Positions 5,456 to 7,185 of a DNA stretch of 7,185 nt are shown here, in pieces. How positions within the stretch are numbered: the first letter of the stretch is position 1; the number at the start of each line of letters is the position of its first letter. Made by a program: the position numbers and the translations under genes. Source of the DNA: Phycisphaerae bacterium (GTDB lineage: Bacteria > Planctomycetota > Phycisphaerae > Sedimentisphaerales > SG8-4); contig JAUWLI010000152.1 of NCBI GenBank assembly GCA_030613765.1, positions 1-7,185 of the forward strand, given 5' to 3'. The notes below the pieces were generated by a model, which was not told the origin of the DNA, did not search any database, and was given only the letters and a program-made list of their open reading frames with translations.

Positions 5456-5475
5456 CAGTTATATAACAACTATGA

Positions 5476-7185
5476 TTAAGTGATTATGCTTACTATTCTT
5501 GGCTTAACAACGATAATTTTCTTAGGGCTTTTACCGGCCATTGCAGCAATTACCTTTTCACTAGCCAGTGCCTTTTGCTTTATCTGCTCCTGGTCTTCAT
5601 CAGCGGACACGACTATTCTGTCCTTTATCTTGCCGTTGACCTGTACTGCCAATTCGATTTCTTTTTCTTTGATAAGCTCTTTGTCATATTCCGGCCAGGC
5701 CTCGTAAACCAAACTACCCTCATGGCCCAATTTCTCCCAGAGTTCCTCAGCAATATGAGGAGCAAACGGAGCAAGGATTAAAACGAATTTCTCAACAACT
5801 GATTTGGGCCGTACATCCTGTTTGCCAAGGTGATTTACGAAAATCATCATCGCGCTTATCGCCGTATTAAAGCCGAACGTTTCGATATCATCACCCACTT
5901 TTTTTATCGTTTGATTCAACAGTCTCAGCGTTGCCTCATCCGCCTGCGCTTCTTTCACTATATTGCTGAGCTGCTCCGTATCTTCATCTACAATCATTCG
6001 CCAGGCCTTTTGCAAGAACCGATGGACTCCTTCCACACCCTGCATATTCCAGGGCTTCATTGCCTCTAACGGGCCCATAAACATTTCATAAAGCCGCATC
6101 GAATCGGCGCCGTAGTCCGTGATAACCTTATCCGGATTGATTACATTGCCGCGGGACTTGCTCATCTTCTGGCCGTCTTCGCCAAGAATCATTCCCTGAT
6201 TGATAAGTTTCTTGAACGGCTCTTTCGTAGTGACGTAGCCAAGGTCATAAAGCAGCTTGTGCCAGAACCGCGAATATAATAAGTGCAGCACCGCATGTTC
6301 GGCACCGCCGATATACAAATCCACCGGCATCCAGTATTTCTCCTTCTCGGGATCCCAGCCCTGGCTGTTATTGTCAGGATCAAGGTACCGCAAATAATAC
6401 CAGCAGCTACCCGCCCACTGGGGCATCGTGTTCGTTTCTCGCTTGGCTTTTGAGCCATCGGCCAATTCAACATTTATCCAATCGTCAATTTTGGCTAACG
6501 GGGATTCACCGGTCCCTGCAGGCTTATAGTTCTTAACTACCGGCAGCTCTAATGGCAAATCTTCTTCCAACAGACCGACAACGCCGCCGTCTCCCGTATG
6601 CAAAATCGGAAACGGCTCGCCCCAGTAACGCTGCCTGCTGAAAAGCCAGTCACGCAGCTTATAGTTCACGGCTCCCTGGCCAAGCCCTTTTTCCGCCAGC
6701 CAGTTTGTAATCTGCTCCTTGAATTCGGCGGTCGTCTGGCCGTTAAACTGCCCGGAATTAATCGCCTTACCGTCACCGACAAAGCACAACTCGCCTTTCT
6801 TAACAAGCTCGGCATCCTCACTATTCTGCGGCTCCACAACCGGAACAATCGACAGGTTAAATTCCTTTGCGAATTCAAAATCGCGTTCATCGTGGCCGGG
6901 CACGGCCATAATCGCACCGGTGCCATAAGTAATCAGAACGTAATCACTTATCCAGATTGGAATCTTTTCATTATTTACCGGATTTATCGCGTATGCTCCA
7001 AGCGATTCGCCTGTCTTTTCCTTGGCCAAATCGGTCCTGTCCAAATCGCTCTTACGGGCGGCCTCTTCACGATATTTATTAACGGCTTCTTCTCTTTCCT
7101 CGCTCGTAATTTTATCTACAAGGGGATGCTCCGGCGCCAATACCATATAGGTCGCGCCGAATAAGGTATCCGGCCGGGTAGTAAA
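5476..7185 (-). CDS. leuS: Leucyl-tRNA synthetase, C-terminal 569 residues (start outside the window)
   Basis: Class I aminoacyl-tRNA synthetase that charges tRNA-Leu; cytoplasmic. The reading frame is open from the right edge (first codons [20 protein letters not shown]) to TAA at 5476-5478. It begins inside the CP1 editing domain: the threonine-rich TTRPDT of the hydrolytic site, then [19 protein letters not shown] with the conserved editing aspartate. The catalytic core resumes with [53 protein letters not shown] and KMSKSRGN (KMSKS at residues 340-344 of the visible part), followed by the helical anticodon-binding domain and a small C-terminal domain ending [15 protein letters not shown]. 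By comparison with the E. coli enzyme about 240-250 N-terminal residues, including the HIGH motif, are missing because of the window edge. No frameshift or lost motif is seen. It heads the visible gene train. Confidence 0.97.
   Translation of the reverse strand, partial: FTTRPDTLFGATYMVLAPEHPLVDKITSEEREEAVNKYREEAARKSDLDRTDLAKEKTGESLGAYAINPVNNEKIPIWISDYVLITYGTGAIMAVPGHDERDFEFAKEFNLSIVPVVEPQNSEDAELVKKGELCFVGDGKAINSGQFNGQTTAEFKEQITNWLAEKGLGQGAVNYKLRDWLFSRQRYWGEPFPILHTGDGGVVGLLEEDLPLELPVVKNYKPAGTGESPLAKIDDWINVELADGSKAKRETNTMPQWAGSCWYYLRYLDPDNNSQGWDPEKEKYWMPVDLYIGGAEHAVLHLLYSRFWHKLLYDLGYVTTKEPFKKLINQGMILGEDGQKMSKSRGNVINPDKVITDYGADSMRLYEMFMGPLEAMKPWNMQGVEGVHRFLQKAWRMIVDEDTEQLSNIVKEAQADEATLRLLNQTIKKVGDDIETFGFNTAISAMMIFVNHLGKQDVRPKSVVEKFVLILAPFAPHIAEELWEKLGHEGSLVYEAWPEYDKELIKEKEIELAVQVNGKIKDRIVVSADEDQEQIKQKALASEKVIAAMAGKSPKKIIVVKPRIVSIIT

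Noticed and set aside
6598..7164. 188-codon open frame on the plus strand inside leuS
   Set aside because: It lies fully antisense to a highly conserved part of leuS, has no family motifs and is best explained as a shadow of leuS codon use.

Overview
The window reads as chromosomal DNA of a Gram-negative bacterium. A KDO-8-phosphate synthase gene implies lipopolysaccharide, and the tRNA synthetase and XerC-type recombinase are of bacterial type. A XerC with a long N-terminal insertion, together with TAGAATTTAGAA-type intergenic repeats, makes me think of Planctomycetota (Phycisphaerae and relatives). That assignment is an impression from memory, not something I could test. All real genes lie on the minus strand, so transcription runs from right to left.

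Right part (2126-7185): a compact gene train. In transcription order it is leuS (start lies outside the window), a CYTH-domain phosphohydrolase/cyclase-like protein, a DgkB/YegS-type lipid kinase, kdsA of the metal-dependent class, and a radical SAM protein with a C-terminal winged-helix-like segment. The gaps are 20, 18 and about 35 bases, and the last junction overlaps or nearly abuts, so this is probably one operon. The mix is translation (LeuRS), envelope lipid and LPS precursor synthesis (lipid kinase, KdsA) and two enzymes of unassigned substrate. A single pathway is not evident.

Middle (1408-2125): a 331-base gap carrying a degenerate dispersed-repeat element next to the radical SAM stop codon, then a 79-residue protein that I do not recognise, then a 147-base spacer.

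Left part (1-1407): a xerC-like tyrosine recombinase gene with all catalytic residues, an unusual N-terminal insertion and an acidic proline-rich tail. It is closed by a clear intrinsic terminator at 303-332. Beyond that is a cluster of three short dispersed-repeat types (about 123-260), then the first 22 codons of another minus-strand gene that runs off the left edge. Its start resembles the DUF6933 family.

Most of the window is ordinary housekeeping sequence. I found no convincing new defence, mobile or RNA system. The points most worth checking are the repeat cluster, the 12-bp tandem duplications that shape the variable parts of xerC, and the unassigned small protein.
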